A stretch of 64,000 bases of DNA from Hyparrhenia diplandra. Taxonomy: Eukaryota; Streptophyta; Magnoliopsida; Poales; Poaceae. Below are positions 1 through 11,034 of the stretch, piece after piece (position 1 is the stretch's first letter; every line of letters starts with the position of its first letter). The stretch covers positions 62,001 through 126,000 of the forward strand of contig JADLZK010000423.1 in assembly GCA_015847255.1 (NCBI GenBank), read 5' to 3'. The notes beneath the pieces were generated by a model. The model had not been told where the DNA came from and searched no databases. It worked only from the letters and a program-made list of their open reading frames with translations. A program made the translations under genes and the position numbers.

Positions 1-1408
1 TGTGCTTGTGGAGGGGCTGTGGTCGTACAATACATGTGTAGAGTAGTGCAGTTGTGTAAAGTCTCAATACGAGGTGGTGCATGTTAATGTCCCAATTCAA
101 TCGCGTCTATAGTTTTCTAGTTACTTTTCATGGCTAACTTTTTTCTATTGTGGTTACTTGATTCTTATGGGGTCTTTATTCTTCTTTTGTAATTGTCAAA
201 TCTGGATATTTCTTCTTGTTAGTATAATTGGTAGTTCTCATGTCTCGTTCATTCGAAAAATTGCTTTCTGATTTGAAAAAAAAAAAACAGTATTGAGTCA
301 TTTCTCATATCACGATTCGAGGTTAATATAAATCTGAAAGCCCCAACATATGTTGATGTAGAGTTTGTTTGGTTTAGTTGTGGACTGTGAAAAAGCAATT
401 GTGAGCTATGACCCGTCGAAAATGACAATTATGAGCTATGAGATGTGGGTAGTTGTAAGCTGTTTGGTTGAAGCAAGTATAAAACCTACCTGTTTCTCTC
501 TATCTCCCTTGAAACAGCTATAAAATAAGCGAAAAGCAGGGCGTCCAATGTACTTCAAAACTGTACTACGTGAAAGTATTTGAAAATAAAACTTCAGGTT
601 TCATCTATTTGGTTGTATTTATGCTTTTTTACTAGCGTAAGTACTTTTCATAAGCTCAACGAAATAGAGCCGTATTATGACGCCAAAATGGAAGTTTACA
701 ATTAAGCATGATATACACAAACCAATTATTATTTAAGTGTGGCCACTCGCGTGCAATGGCATGGCCAACGACCGCAGTGGATGTAACAAAAACTCTAATT
801 TCTCTTAATGCAGTACCTACACAATGCACGCTTTTGAAAAAAAAAATATACACAAACCAATCAGGCTCATGGCTTTTCGAAGTATACATGCATCTGATTG
901 GATGCATGGTCTATAACATAACCATGAAAAGTACTCTGATCATATTTTCCAGAGAGGTTCTCCAGCCACCAAAATAAGTCTAGCAAGATAAATCAGTGGC
1001 AGATAAGTTATCTTACACCATTACACAGTTGGTAACTTTTTTTTTGGAAAAGAAAGATTTTATTGCACCCCAGAAGCAGTACATCGAGTTGGTACACAAC
1101 TTTGGGATGAAAAGACAGCTTTTAGAGAGTTCTAAAATATTGTGATGAACAAGATATCTAATGAGTTTTTTTTTAGTAGCGTGTCATGGTTTTTTAATCA
1201 TTTGTGTAATGGAACAGTTTATGTATATTCTTGCTTTGAAGAATCTGGTTATTTTCTAATGATTTTGTAGTTTTTATCTTATTTTTTCTTTCATAAGTTG
1301 TTCAAGTACTGTGTCAAATTTCCATGAATTAGATGTTCTAACCGTCAATACGGTGTGCTATGCCTTGCTGTTGCTCAGACCACACAACTTTCTAATAAAT
1401 CATCAGGG
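1..1408. other. AT-rich region upstream of the kinase gene
   Basis: I see no convincing coding exon here. The DNA is AT-rich with short poly-A and poly-T runs (near 278-289, 837-847 and 1040-1048). A 14-base direct repeat, ATACACAAACCAAT, lies near 711 and again near 848. The stretch 364-620 has the TTTGTTTGGTTTA style of text common at the ends of small grass DNA transposons, but I could not find a matching inverted terminus. Part of this region probably holds the kinase promoter and 5' exons or leader, which cannot be delimited by eye. Confidence 0.5.
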
Positions 1409-2975
1409 ATGAACACTAACACCAGCTCTACTCTTCTAAGCACATTGCCTAAGAATATACCAGCAAGGTTTCTGTACCAAATCACAGATAACTTCTCTCC
1501 AGAGCGAGAACTTGGTAAAGGTACACTTGGAACAGTCTACAAGGTATGATTATATATGCCTGAATGTTTTTCCTGCCTTCTCAAGTTGACTAAAATCATG
1601 TTAGCATGCCAATTATACATAATACATGATACTTGACATAGGGAATTGTCGAGAATGGGGAAATGATTGTTGTGATGAAATTTGGGGAAGATTCAATATG
1701 TGTGACCGATGAGAAAACATTTAGTTACAAGGTCTGTAATCTTATGGCAGCCCAACATGAAAATATAGTGAAGTTGGTTGGCTACTGTCATGAATCACAG
1801 AAGAAGGTGGTGCAACGCAATGGAAGATATGTTATTGTAGAAGTAGTAGAAGTTTTTCTCTGCTATGAGTATCTACCTAAGGGAAGCCTTGACAAGTATA
1901 TATTTGGTATGTACTACAACATTCGACAGCATTCCACTATTTAATCCTTTGATGTTTGCATCCTATTGAGTTTTTAGGTAATACTATACAATTGCTGCTT
2001 GAAGATAAATGAGTTATTAAAATTAATATTATAATCCAGAAAATTAAAACGAGTGTGATCAGTATTATAACATTTTTTATTTCTGGTAAAGATTATCTCC
2101 TTGTTCTGCTCCTTCAGCCGAATCTAATAGAATTGACTGGGACACACGGTTTAGAATAGTTCAAGGAATCTGCAAAGGCGTACATTTCTTACATGAGGAA
2201 ATGGATCACCCTGCCATTCATATGTATCTTAAGCCAGAAAATATTTTGTTGGATAAAGATATGGTGCCCAAAATTGCCAATTGTGGAGTTTTAAGACTCT
2301 TTGGTGGTCAAGAGCAAACCCGGGTGAACACTGTAAATGTTGTGGGAGCATTGTAAGTAAAAAAAAATGAAATGACTATTTTGGTTTATTATTCAATTCC
2401 ATTTTTAAAAAACTCAGACCAGCTAAAGCTTTAATGAATTCTGTTCAGTGGATATACGCCTCCGGAATGTGTATATAGAGGTGCAATCTCTCTCATGTCA
2501 GACATATATAGTTTAGGTTTAGTAATCATTCAGATAAGCACCGGAGAAAAGAATATTCCTAATGCTAGAGACCCTTGTGGACGGAAATTTGTTGAGAAAG
2601 TAAGATCATGTTATTTGGTATTTTGAGAATTCAATTTTTTTTTCAATAGAGATTAGATTTAGTTTGTATACATAATATAACAGGAGGGAACACCCAAATC
2701 TGTAGGTAAAAAACAGTTGGACAGATGGCCGCATAACATCTACCCGTCATTTGATGCAGATCGCCTCCAGCAAATTCGAATGTGTTTTGAAATTGGGTTA
2801 CAATGTGTGGAAACTGAACCCAAAATGAGACCTTCTATAGTGCATATTGTTCACAAGCTCAATGGAATGGTCGGATCGGATGAGGTATGAACACTGGAAC
2901 AGTGAATACCTTTAATCAGATTCTTGCACAATTGCAGCCCACTGTTAAACCTAAGGCCAAAATGGTTTGCATTTG
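1409..2975 (+). pseudogene. Receptor-like kinase family pseudokinase, 3' end disrupted by a retrotransposon
   Basis: This is a plant RLK/Pelle-type kinase domain without a visible ectodomain. Five exons join in frame with GT-AG introns: 1409-1543, 1642-1906, 2118-2352, 2449-2599 and 2684-2884. The first ATG in frame is at 1409; an upstream extension is possible. The glycine loop GKGTLG and the VAIK-type lysine (VVMKF) are present. Three catalytic positions are changed: the alpha-C glutamate region reads FSYKV, the HRD motif reads HMY (HMYLKPEN, Asp to Tyr), and DFG reads NCG. The activation-segment end reads PPE instead of APE, followed by SDIYSLG. Kinase subdomain XI (RPSIVHIV) is present. 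The frame either stops at TGA 2888 or splices at 2885 to a short exon from 2938, which is cut by the LTR at 2976. There is no premature stop within the five exons. The family's role would be membrane-proximal signalling; catalysis by this protein is unlikely. Whether it is a working pseudokinase or a decaying gene is not decidable from sequence alone. Confidence 0.8.
2971..2975. repeat. 5-bp target-site duplication, left copy (ATTTG)
   Basis: ATTTG immediately precedes the left LTR, and the same five bases follow the right LTR at 12748-12752. A perfect 5-bp duplication fits LTR-retrotransposon integration and fixes both ends of the element. Confidence 0.9.
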
Positions 2976-3397
2976 TGTTATGTTGGGTAAAGTGTATCAG
3001 CGTCGTAACAAAGGAAGTGGCTAGGAGAAGACCGCAAGGATCACGCTGTGTGCGATCACAAGGCGGCGTGGGCCCTATTGGAGTCAGATCAGGATATAGA
3101 AGATTTGGTTAGTTGTTGAGTCGGTTTGGATTTGGTTAGTTGTTGAGTCGGTTTGTTGAGTCCTAAAAGTTAGGAACAACCTGTTAGCTGAGTCCTACAT
3201 GTATTAAACTCTATGCATCAATAAAGTTAGCCAGAGATTGAGATTAATCTCTCTCGCTCCGTGGCCTCTCGTCTACCGCTCTCGCACAACCCTAAACCCA
3301 CGGCTCTGAGCACGGCGCCGCCCGTTTCGTCGCCCTCGCTTCAAGCCCCATACACCAACCCGCCATAGCTACAACTTCAGGAGCTTAAGCCATAACA
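2976..3397 (+). repeat. Left LTR of the chromovirus-type element
   Basis: 422 bp, TGTTATG...CATAACA. It contains a polyadenylation-type AATAAA near 3220, shared with the right LTR. It has about 60 bp around 3255-3325 that the right LTR lacks. Two close copies of a GGTTAGTTGTTGAGTCGG motif lie near 3107 and 3135. Confidence 0.9.
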
Positions 3398-3400
3398 ATC

Positions 3401-3412
3401 TCGTATCAGCCA
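3401..3412 (+). promoter_or_regulatory. Degenerate primer-binding site
   Basis: TCGTATCAGCCA lies four bases after the left LTR. It matches 8 of 12 bases of the usual initiator-tRNA-Met primer site TGGTATCAGAGC, so it appears to be a mutated PBS. Confidence 0.5.
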
Positions 3413-4800
3413 TGTCTGATCCTGCAGCTTCCGCTTCAATCCCACCCACCGCGCCCGCTGCCGATCCCACCATCACCGCACCCATCAGCTCCGCAGCCCT
3501 CACACGCGCCCATCAGCTCCACCGCCATCATTGCCACCACAGCTGCCATCATCACCACGCGCACCCGACCGGGACGGTCGTCCCCACCCTACACCCGAAC
3601 TTCACCCCGGCGGACCTCGCGCTGGCCTTCAACGGGATGATGGCGGCCATGGGCACGATGCAGTGCCAGTTCGCCGAGTTGTCGCTCCACGTGTCCGCGA
3701 TTGAAAGCAGGCCCTCGTCCACAGCGTTCCAGTATGGGCTGCCAGGCTACGGTGGCCACCCTCAGTTGCCATTGCCGGGCAAGCCGCCGCTGTTGCCGTT
3801 TTCATCACCGGCTCCACAGATTACGTTGCTTGTACCGATGGCGGCACCTGTGAGTGCGGGGGTGTGTCAACGCCCCCGCCTTCCTAGGGCGTTCCAATCA
3901 TGCAGATTTGCTTCCCACCGTCGCCATCTCCGATTCCGCCATTGTCCGCCATCCTACAAGGGCATGGCGCCTATGCTCCATCATCGGCAGCTCCAATTCA
4001 GTCATCGACGTCCGTTCAGCAGCCTCGGTCATCGAACTCAGAGCAGTCCGCTGTTCCGCGCTATCACAAGCTCATGTTCCCGTGCTACGACGCAGTGGAA
4101 GATCCGTTGGTCTGGCTGCTCAAGTGTGAGCAGTTCTTCAGGGGCCAGCACACATGGGCAGCAGATTGGGTGTGGCTCGCATCGTTCCACATGACCGGCA
4201 AGGCCCAGATGTGGTACGCCAACCTCGGCGTGATGCAGGTCGACCAACTTGCGAGGATTTCGGCGGCTGTGGCATGAGTGAATCGGCCCTCCTCTCAGCA
4301 CCAACCACCTCACCGATCTTGCCCGCCTGCCGTTTTCATTAAATGCCGAAGCTTACCTGGATGCATTCCAAGCACGGCTTGCACATGCCGGTCATCTCTT
4401 GCCGAACCAGCAGACACAGCTGTTTACCAGTGGGCTTCCCGATCACAAAAGGGTCGATGTAGAGCTACATGATCCGCGAGACCTGCAGAGGGCCATGCGT
4501 CTAGCAGCGCGATATGAATGCGGAACGGACCTCTACGGTTGGCTGTCCCAGCACCGCCGGCTCGCCCGCCCGCCGCGCCGTGCCAACCCCAGCCACTTCG
4601 TCCTCCGCGATCGTCTGTGGCCCCGGCTCCTGCGGCAGCATCGACGCGCCCGTTCAAGAAACGGTCGCCTAAGGAGATGACGGAGCGCCGCAAGCAAAGG
4701 CCTCTGCTATAATTGTGATGAGCAGTATGTCCGCGGTCACAAGTGCGCCTGCTTGTTTTACTTGGAGGCTTCCGATTACATTGTGGATGAACCTGATGAC
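3412..4800 (+). pseudogene. Gag of the chromovirus-type element, frameshifted
   Basis: The ATG at 3412 opens a Ser/Ala/Pro/His-rich N-terminus. The conserved gag core is readable in another frame at about 4045-4275 (PRYHKLMFPCYDAVEDPL, then KAQMWY). The downstream gag part (LPDHKRVDVELHDPRD) is at about 4430-4500. A zinc knuckle of the form CYNCDEQYVRGHKC lies near 4702-4743, followed by a linker ending in DEPDD at the junction with the nested element. Several frame changes and a stop at 4275 break the protein. Gag would form the cytoplasmic particle of the element. Confidence 0.75.
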
Positions 4801-7800
4801 CACAACTTCGGTCTGACCATCCGTTTGTGGATGATAAGCAGTACTGAAATTCAAAGTGGTACCCATTTGCTTCCACAAATACCGCCAAAAATGTGACATG
4901 AAGTAATACTTTTTTGGAAGTCCATGGAGGCGCACTACCTCCTGAAAGAACAAATGAGAAATTTGGCTTGCATCTGATGTCTTCCAGCAAGCAATAAAAT
5001 GGGCCATCTTGCTAAACCGATCCACCACAAGAAAGATAGAATCCACACGCCGCTGTGTACGTGGTAGGCCTATGACAAAATCCATACTCACATCTGTCCA
5101 GGGTCCAGCTGGGACGGGCAGTGGCATATACAACCCTGCATTAGTAGCTACTCCTTTGGAAACTTGACAAATATGGCACCGTTGAACAAACCCTTCCACG
5201 TCTCAGCGAGCATGAGGCCAAAAATATTGCTGCAATAATATGCCCACGGACTTGTCATGTGCACGGTGGCCCTCATTGTGGATTTCCTTGATTATTAGAT
5301 CACGGACAGAACAATCTGGAATACAGAGCTGAGTTCCACGAAAGAGGAAGCCATCATGTATTGTATACTCAGCTGATTTCTTGGATTGGGCAGATTCATA
5401 AACCTTGCTAAAGAAAGGATCAGTAGTATAGAGATCAGGAAGAGCATCAAAGCCAATGACTTCAATACGCATCATACTAAGGCAATGCGTTCTGCAACTC
5501 AATGCATCAGCTACTTCATTCTGTGTGCCCGATTTGTGTTTTAAAACAAAGTTGTACTCCTCAAGAAAACTAGCCCAACGTGCGTGTTTTTGGTTGAGGT
5601 TGGCTTGACTGCGAATATGTTGCAATGCTTCATGGTCACTATATAGAATAAACTCTTGATGCAGCAGGTAGTGCCTCCAATGTTGCAAGGCTCGAACAAT
5701 AGCATATAATTCTGTTTCATAAGTGGAATATCGCAGCAGGGCACCTGTTAATTTCTCACTAAAGAAAGCCACAGGATGAGATGCTTGACTGAGAACAGCA
5801 CCAATGCCCACTCCCGAAGCATCGCAGTCTACTTGAAATAATTGTTCAAAATCGGGCAGGGCTAAACATCCTGCAGAGGCGATCGTTGTCTTGATCTCTT
5901 CAAAAGCTTCACGTGCCTCCTCTGTTAATACAAAAACTCCACTTCGTTTCATGCAATCAGTAAAGGGGGCCATGATTATGCTGAAATTACGAATGAATCG
6001 ACGATAGAAAGAAGCAAGCCCATGAAAACTACGAGCTTCAGTTAGCGTACGTGGAGCAGGCCAATTTATGATAGCTGCAACCTTACTGGAATCCATCTCC
6101 AACCCCTGTGATGAGACAATAAAACCCAGAAAATTCACAGAAGTAGTAAAGAACTCACACTTCAGTGGATTGGCATATAATTGTTCCTGCCTTAATGCAG
6201 AGAGAACTGCACGCAAGTGTTGGAAGTGCTGGTCCAAACTTTTGCTGTATATGAGAATATCATCAAAATATACAACAACAAACTTCCCAATAAAAGGTTG
6301 TAGGACATGATTCATCAGCCGCATAAATGTACTAGGAGCATTTGAAAGGCCAAAAGGCATGACCAACCATTCATAAAGACCATCTCTTGTTTTGAAAGCG
6401 GTCTTCCATTCGTGTCCTAGATAAATCCGCAATTGATGATATCCACTCTTCAAGTCAATCTTTGAAAACAGTAGGGCCCCTGCTAGATTATCCAACATAT
6501 CATCTAGGCGAGGAATAGGAAATCGATATTTAATGGTGATCTTATTGATTGCTCGACAGTCAACACACATACGCCACGAGCCATCTTTCTTCGGCGTCAA
6601 CAATACCGGAACTGCACATGGGCTGAGACTAGGACGAATAAACCCCTTATCCAGCAATTCTTGCACTTGTCGATTCAGCTCCTTATACTCTGTTGAATTC
6701 ATGCGATAGGCTGGACGATTGGGCAAAGTAGCTCTTGGGACTAGATCAATACGATGTTGAATCTCTCGCATAGGAGGTAATATGGGTGGGAGCTCGACAG
6801 GGAACACATCGGAAAATTCTCGAAGCAATGTTTGTGCCTCTGGTGATATGCAAGTGTTGTTAGCTTTTGGGTCTGACACTAACAATAAGTACATACTGCC
6901 ATCATCCAAATCACACAAAAATTCCTTGTAAGAGACTAGATTTGTAGTCCCAGATGATTCACCCTCATTTAATTTTGAGATTTCATTCAGATTTACTGGG
7001 TTGAGAACAAACTTTTGCCCATCCTTTGTGACAGTATAGGTATGCTTTCTGCCATCATGCACTGCATATCGGTCATACTGCCAAGGTCTTCCCAAGATGA
7101 GATGACTGACATCCATATCAACAACATCACATTCAACCTCATCAAAGAATTTATTACCGATGGCGAAAGAAACCAAACATCGATATTTGACCTTCGAAAC
7201 CTTATCAGATTTAAACCACCGCATGTTATAAGGTTGGGGATGTTGTAGCTTCTGTAGACCAAGTTTACTCACTGCATTTTCTGAAATAGTGTTCTCCCAG
7301 CTGCCATTATCTATAATAACATGGCAGACTTTACCACCCATGGTACAATGGGTGTGGAACAAACTCCTACATCTCCAGTCCTCATCGTGCTTGGGTCGTG
7401 TTACTAGCGCACGCTCCATGACTAGCATGTCACCCGTATCTCCTTCTAGCTGAACCTCTTCCTCGTCACCATAACTGTCATATACGGGGTTGCTTTGCTG
7501 CTCTCTCTCCTCCTCAAACTCAGCCATGAGTCCTTTACCATCTCTGCTATTGTTCTTTGGACAATGTCTCTGCAGATGGTCTGTAGAACCACACTTAAAA
7601 CAGCAAGCGCGTTGTGATGATGACTTAGATGTTTCACTGCCACCTTTGGGCCTAGACACTGAATTCGTGATTTGTGTTCCTCCGTTGCCAATAACCTCCG
7701 CCGTTGATGGTGTATTGTCAGACTGCAAACGGGACGAAGTGCTATTAGAACACCATGCTCGCTGCTTCTGTTTCTCAATAGTTGTTGCCCGTTGATGTGC

Positions 7801-8675
7801 CTCTGAAACTGTGAAATTCATATGCAATTCCAAAACATCCTGGATGGATTTACGTAGGCCACCAACGTACCTTGCCACCAACTGACTTTTGGAATCACTC
7901 AAGTTATTGTGTGAAACCAATTGGTAGAACTCATGTGTATATTCATCGACACTCAGAGAGCCTTGATGAACATTTTGGAGCTGCATAAATAAAACTTCTT
8001 CATAATTGAAAGGAAGAAATTCACGAGGCAATTTCTCCTTCAAGGTGGACCATGAATCAATCTTTGTTTTGCCACGGACTCTGCGACTCTTCTCTAAATT
8101 CTTCCACCAAAGCAGAGGCACGCCCCTTTAGTCGCATGGCAAGCGCAGGGACACGCTCATCTTCGGGAACATCTGCATAGTCAAAGATACGTTCAACTTG
8201 ATCAAGCCAATCCACAAAATTTTTAGAGGAAAGACCTCCTGAAAACTCTGGTAAATTGACTCGAAGAAGCGGGCGATTGCTTTCCTCACGGTCAGCAGTG
8301 ATGATACGATTTCCCTCTGTGGCGGCGCCTCGCAAAAGGATATGATTGACTCAGGACACCTCGGATCACTTTCGAAGAGCTATCACTGCCATAAGAAGCA
8401 CCTTCATCTCCACGATCTTCGGCATGTCCCTCCGCCTCCTAGTACGAGCAATTTGGGCCATCCGAGTTTGCATGGCCCCCATCCGCTGCACTAGGGTCTC
8501 GCACTTGACGTCTCAACTCTCGATCTTGATCTCTCAATCTGGCATCGATGTCATGTAGGGTCTGTTGACGACGGGGAACCTCATCAGGAGACTCCTCCTC
8601 CATCTCGACATCACCACCCTGAGCAGAAGCATTCCGTTGGGGTGGACGGCCTCGATTCCTTCGCCCACCCACCAT
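4801..8675 (-). pseudogene. Gag-pol polyprotein of the nested Gypsy element, broken
   Basis: Reading the minus strand: a gag N-terminus starts at 8675 and changes frame at about 8340-8440. Gag then reads as DWLDQVERIF (8335-8110). A one-base shift near 8105 moves into the long open frame 8121-5203. That frame holds a CCHC knuckle (CFKCGSTDHLQRHC, about 7555), a retropepsin site altered to IDNGS, and a full reverse transcriptase with VVYFDDILIY. RNase H follows (VDCDASGVGIGAVLSQ, then SDHEALQHI), then the start of the integrase H2C2 region. TGA at 5203-5205 interrupts integrase in frame. The remainder (5199-4801) has TDVSMDF but lacks the usual segment with the second catalytic aspartate between LPKKYY and SHFWR. 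The protein is truncated after GQTEVV. Confidence 0.85.
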
Positions 8676-8690
8676 GGACTCGATTCTCCG

Positions 8691-8702
8691 CTCGATACCA
8701 AA
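8691..8702 (-). promoter_or_regulatory. Primer-binding site of the nested Gypsy element
   Basis: On the minus strand TTGGTATCGAGC follows the LTR end within two bases. It resembles the initiator-tRNA-Met site TGGTATCAGAGC and places the LTR/internal boundary at 8703/8704. Confidence 0.7.
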
Positions 8703-8703
8703 C

Positions 8704-9056
8704 TGATGTAGTGTTTAGAGCGTGGAGCCAAGATCAATACAAGAGGCACACGTACAAGATGATAAAAAAAACTAGTTGGAATTGCAACTCACAATTTCCT
8801 CCTAGTATTCACCCAAGATAGTGATTATTTCTTCATTTCAGCCGTCCCCACATTTAAGAATGTTTACATATATATATAGACCACGCAGGGCCATTAAGCT
8901 AGCTGCCGAAAAGACTAGATAACTGAAGCATAATCATATAAGACTCTTATTCTTCATAGGAAAGTAAATACTAAAACCATTAGAATTCCTTGGCCTTTAA
9001 TGCGCCTAAAAGCGCACAACTTACGCATGTGTGCAATGGCTTATTTGTCTACATCA
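8704..9056 (-). repeat. 5' LTR of the nested Gypsy element
   Basis: 353 bp, plus strand TGATGTAG...CTACATCA, giving a perfect 8-bp terminal inverted repeat with TG/CA ends. It lies directly beside the PBS. The partner LTR at the other end of the element is absent. The five bases after it (ATGAG, 9057-9061) would be one copy of the target duplication. Confidence 0.8.
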
Positions 9057-9540
9057 ATGAGTCAGTCCAGTCGACACCATCAGCCAAAGAACCCCGCCGT
9101 TGGACCCAGAGGCACCGCGGATCTCACTCAATGCCATCATCGGCATTCGCATGGTGACCACAATGCGGGGTTTATGTTCAGGTTGGCGAGGGAGCAGCTA
9201 GTCGCCTTGCTTGATTTTGGGTCCGGGCATAACCGTGCGGGAGGATGTCAGCCACCGCATTGGACTCCACTTCCAGCCATGCCCAGGTGTTGGCGTCCTG
9301 GTCGCCAATGGGGACCACGTGGAGTGTCGCGCCCTCTCTAGGGACGTGGACATCAGAATCACCGACAAAAGCTTCATGGTTTACTGTTATTCAATACCTG
9401 TGGATGGATATGATATGGTTCTTGGCATCAAATTTCTTTGCACATTGGGGCCGATCTTGTGGGATTTCAATGACCTCTGCATGGCCTTCACCCGTGCTAG
9501 CGCGAGGGTCTTTTGGCGCTGATTGGATCCACGCGCTCAC
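9057..9540 (+). pseudogene. Protease region of the outer chromovirus-type element
   Basis: The outer element resumes after the nested LTR. ISLNAIIGIR is readable near 9119-9150. The aspartic-protease site follows as ALLDFGSGHN (about 9208-9237), where D-S/T-G is changed to D-F-G. A frameshift then leads into DVSHRIGLHF and VANGDHVECRALSRDV, ending near YDMVLGIKFL (9409-9438). The family function is polyprotein maturation. The altered active site and the frameshift make this copy inactive. Confidence 0.7.
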
Positions 9541-11034
9541 GATGTACGGTCGGCGCCGCCTTCACACTGTCGGTCCGGACGGACCTACACTCCTGCAGCA
9601 CCTATTGCAGTCCTTCGTCGATCTCTTCATGGCGCCATAGGGCCTGCCGCTGGCTCGTCATTGCGACCACCGCATCCACCTGCCAGCCACAATGCCGGTG
9701 GTGGTTCGGCCATACAGATACCCACAACTCCAGAAGAATGAGTTGGAGTCATAGTGTGAGACTATGTTGGCGCAGGGGATTATCAGGCCTTCCACTTCGG
9801 CGTTCTCAGCACCAGTCCTGCTTGTCAAGAAATCGGATGAGTTGTGGCAATTTTGTGTAGATTATCGGGCTCTTAATGATCGCACTATCCGGGACAAATT
9901 TCCCATCCCGATCGCGGAGGAGCTGCTGGATGAGTTGGGCGGTGCGCGATTCACTAAGCTTGACCTGTGTTCTAGATATCATCAATTTCAAATGCACAAT
10001 GGCGACGTCGAGAAGACTGCCTTCCACACCCATCACGACCACTTTGAGTTCTTAGTGATGCCGTTTGGGCTCATGAACGCACCGGCCATGTTCCAAACCC
10101 TCATGAACTCTATTCTGCAGCCGTTCCTACATAAGTTCGTGTTGGTCTTTTTCGTTGACATTCTAATCTACAACCCCGATTGGACTACACACCTGCAGCA
10201 CGTCAAGGCAATCTTCCAGCGTCGCGCAAGCACGGTCTCCGCCTCAAGCGCAGCAAGTGTTCCTTCGTCGAGCCCTTTGTTCCATACCTCTGGCATGTCA
10301 TCTCTACCAGCAGAGTTGCCATGGATTCCAGCAAGGTGGAGGCGGTCACTTCTTGGTCCCAACCACGCGCCCCCGCGCGCGCCGCGGTTCCTCGGGCTGG
10401 CAGGGTACTATCGCCGCTTTATTAAGGATTTTGGCTCTATTGCGGCTCCGTTGACACAAGCGCTCCGCAAGGGACGGGTTTTCGACAGGCGGCAACAACG
10501 CCGTTTGAGGCCCTTAGCAGGCGCTTTCTTCAGCACCGGTGCTCCAATTGCCAGATTTTGATCAATCCTTTATCGTGGATTGTGGTGCTTCGGGTCAGGT
10601 TTTGGCGCGGTGCTCCACCAAGGTACAGGAGCTCTTGCTTTCTTCAGTCGGCCCTTCTCGCCACGCCATATGAAACTGGCCGCATATGAGCGGGAGCTCA
10701 TCGGCCTGGTCTAGGCAGTGCGGCATTGGCGGCCGTACCTCTGGGGCACCTCCTTGTGGTGCGTACGGATCACTATGCTTTGAAGTTTCTCCCGGATCAG
10801 CGTCTCTCCACCCTACCACAACACCCTTTGGGTGACCAAGCTCTTCGGCTATAGCTTTATAGTGGAGTTCCAGTCGGGCTATTTTAATACGGTCGTCGAC
10901 GCCCTGTTTCGCCGCAACGACGTTGACGCCGGCAACCATCTAATATCCGCTCCGACTTTCGATATCTTTGCTGATTTACGGCGGGAATTGCAGGAGGACC
11001 TAGCCCTGCGGAATCTTCGGGACACGATCGTAGA
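9541..11034 (+). pseudogene. Reverse transcriptase and RNase H of the outer chromovirus-type element
   Basis: Fragments in two frames lead into the RT. PYRYPQLQKNELE (about 9710-9750) is interrupted by stops, then the RT reads openly from 9764. Typical blocks are GIIRPSTSAFSAPVLLVKK, FCVDYRALNDRTI, LVMPFGLMNAPAMFQ and FVLVFFVDILIY. The catalytic YxDD box reads FFVD, so one of the two aspartates is lost. RNase H is readable in pieces around 10560-10900 (VRTDHYALKFLPDQR in one frame, VEFQSGYFNTVVDAL in another). Several frameshifts and stops are present. Confidence 0.8.

Larger units (their letters stand above)
4801..9056 (-). mobile_element. Nested minus-strand Ty3/Gypsy element, 3' truncated
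   Basis: A second Gypsy element lies antisense in the first. On the minus strand it runs LTR (9056 to 8704), primer-binding site, gag, protease, reverse transcriptase, RNase H and integrase. It stops abruptly at 4800/4801, right after the integrase GQTEVV motif. The rest of the integrase and the 3' LTR are missing. Plus-strand host-element gag (ending DEPDD) directly abuts the break, so a deletion after insertion is the simplest explanation. Part of the outer element's gag-protease linker may have gone too. Confidence 0.85.

Noticed and set aside
5203..8121. 972-codon open frame as a functional host gene
   Set aside because: It is retrotransposon gag-pol with knuckle, protease, YFDD and RNase H motifs, and it ends at a premature stop in integrase.
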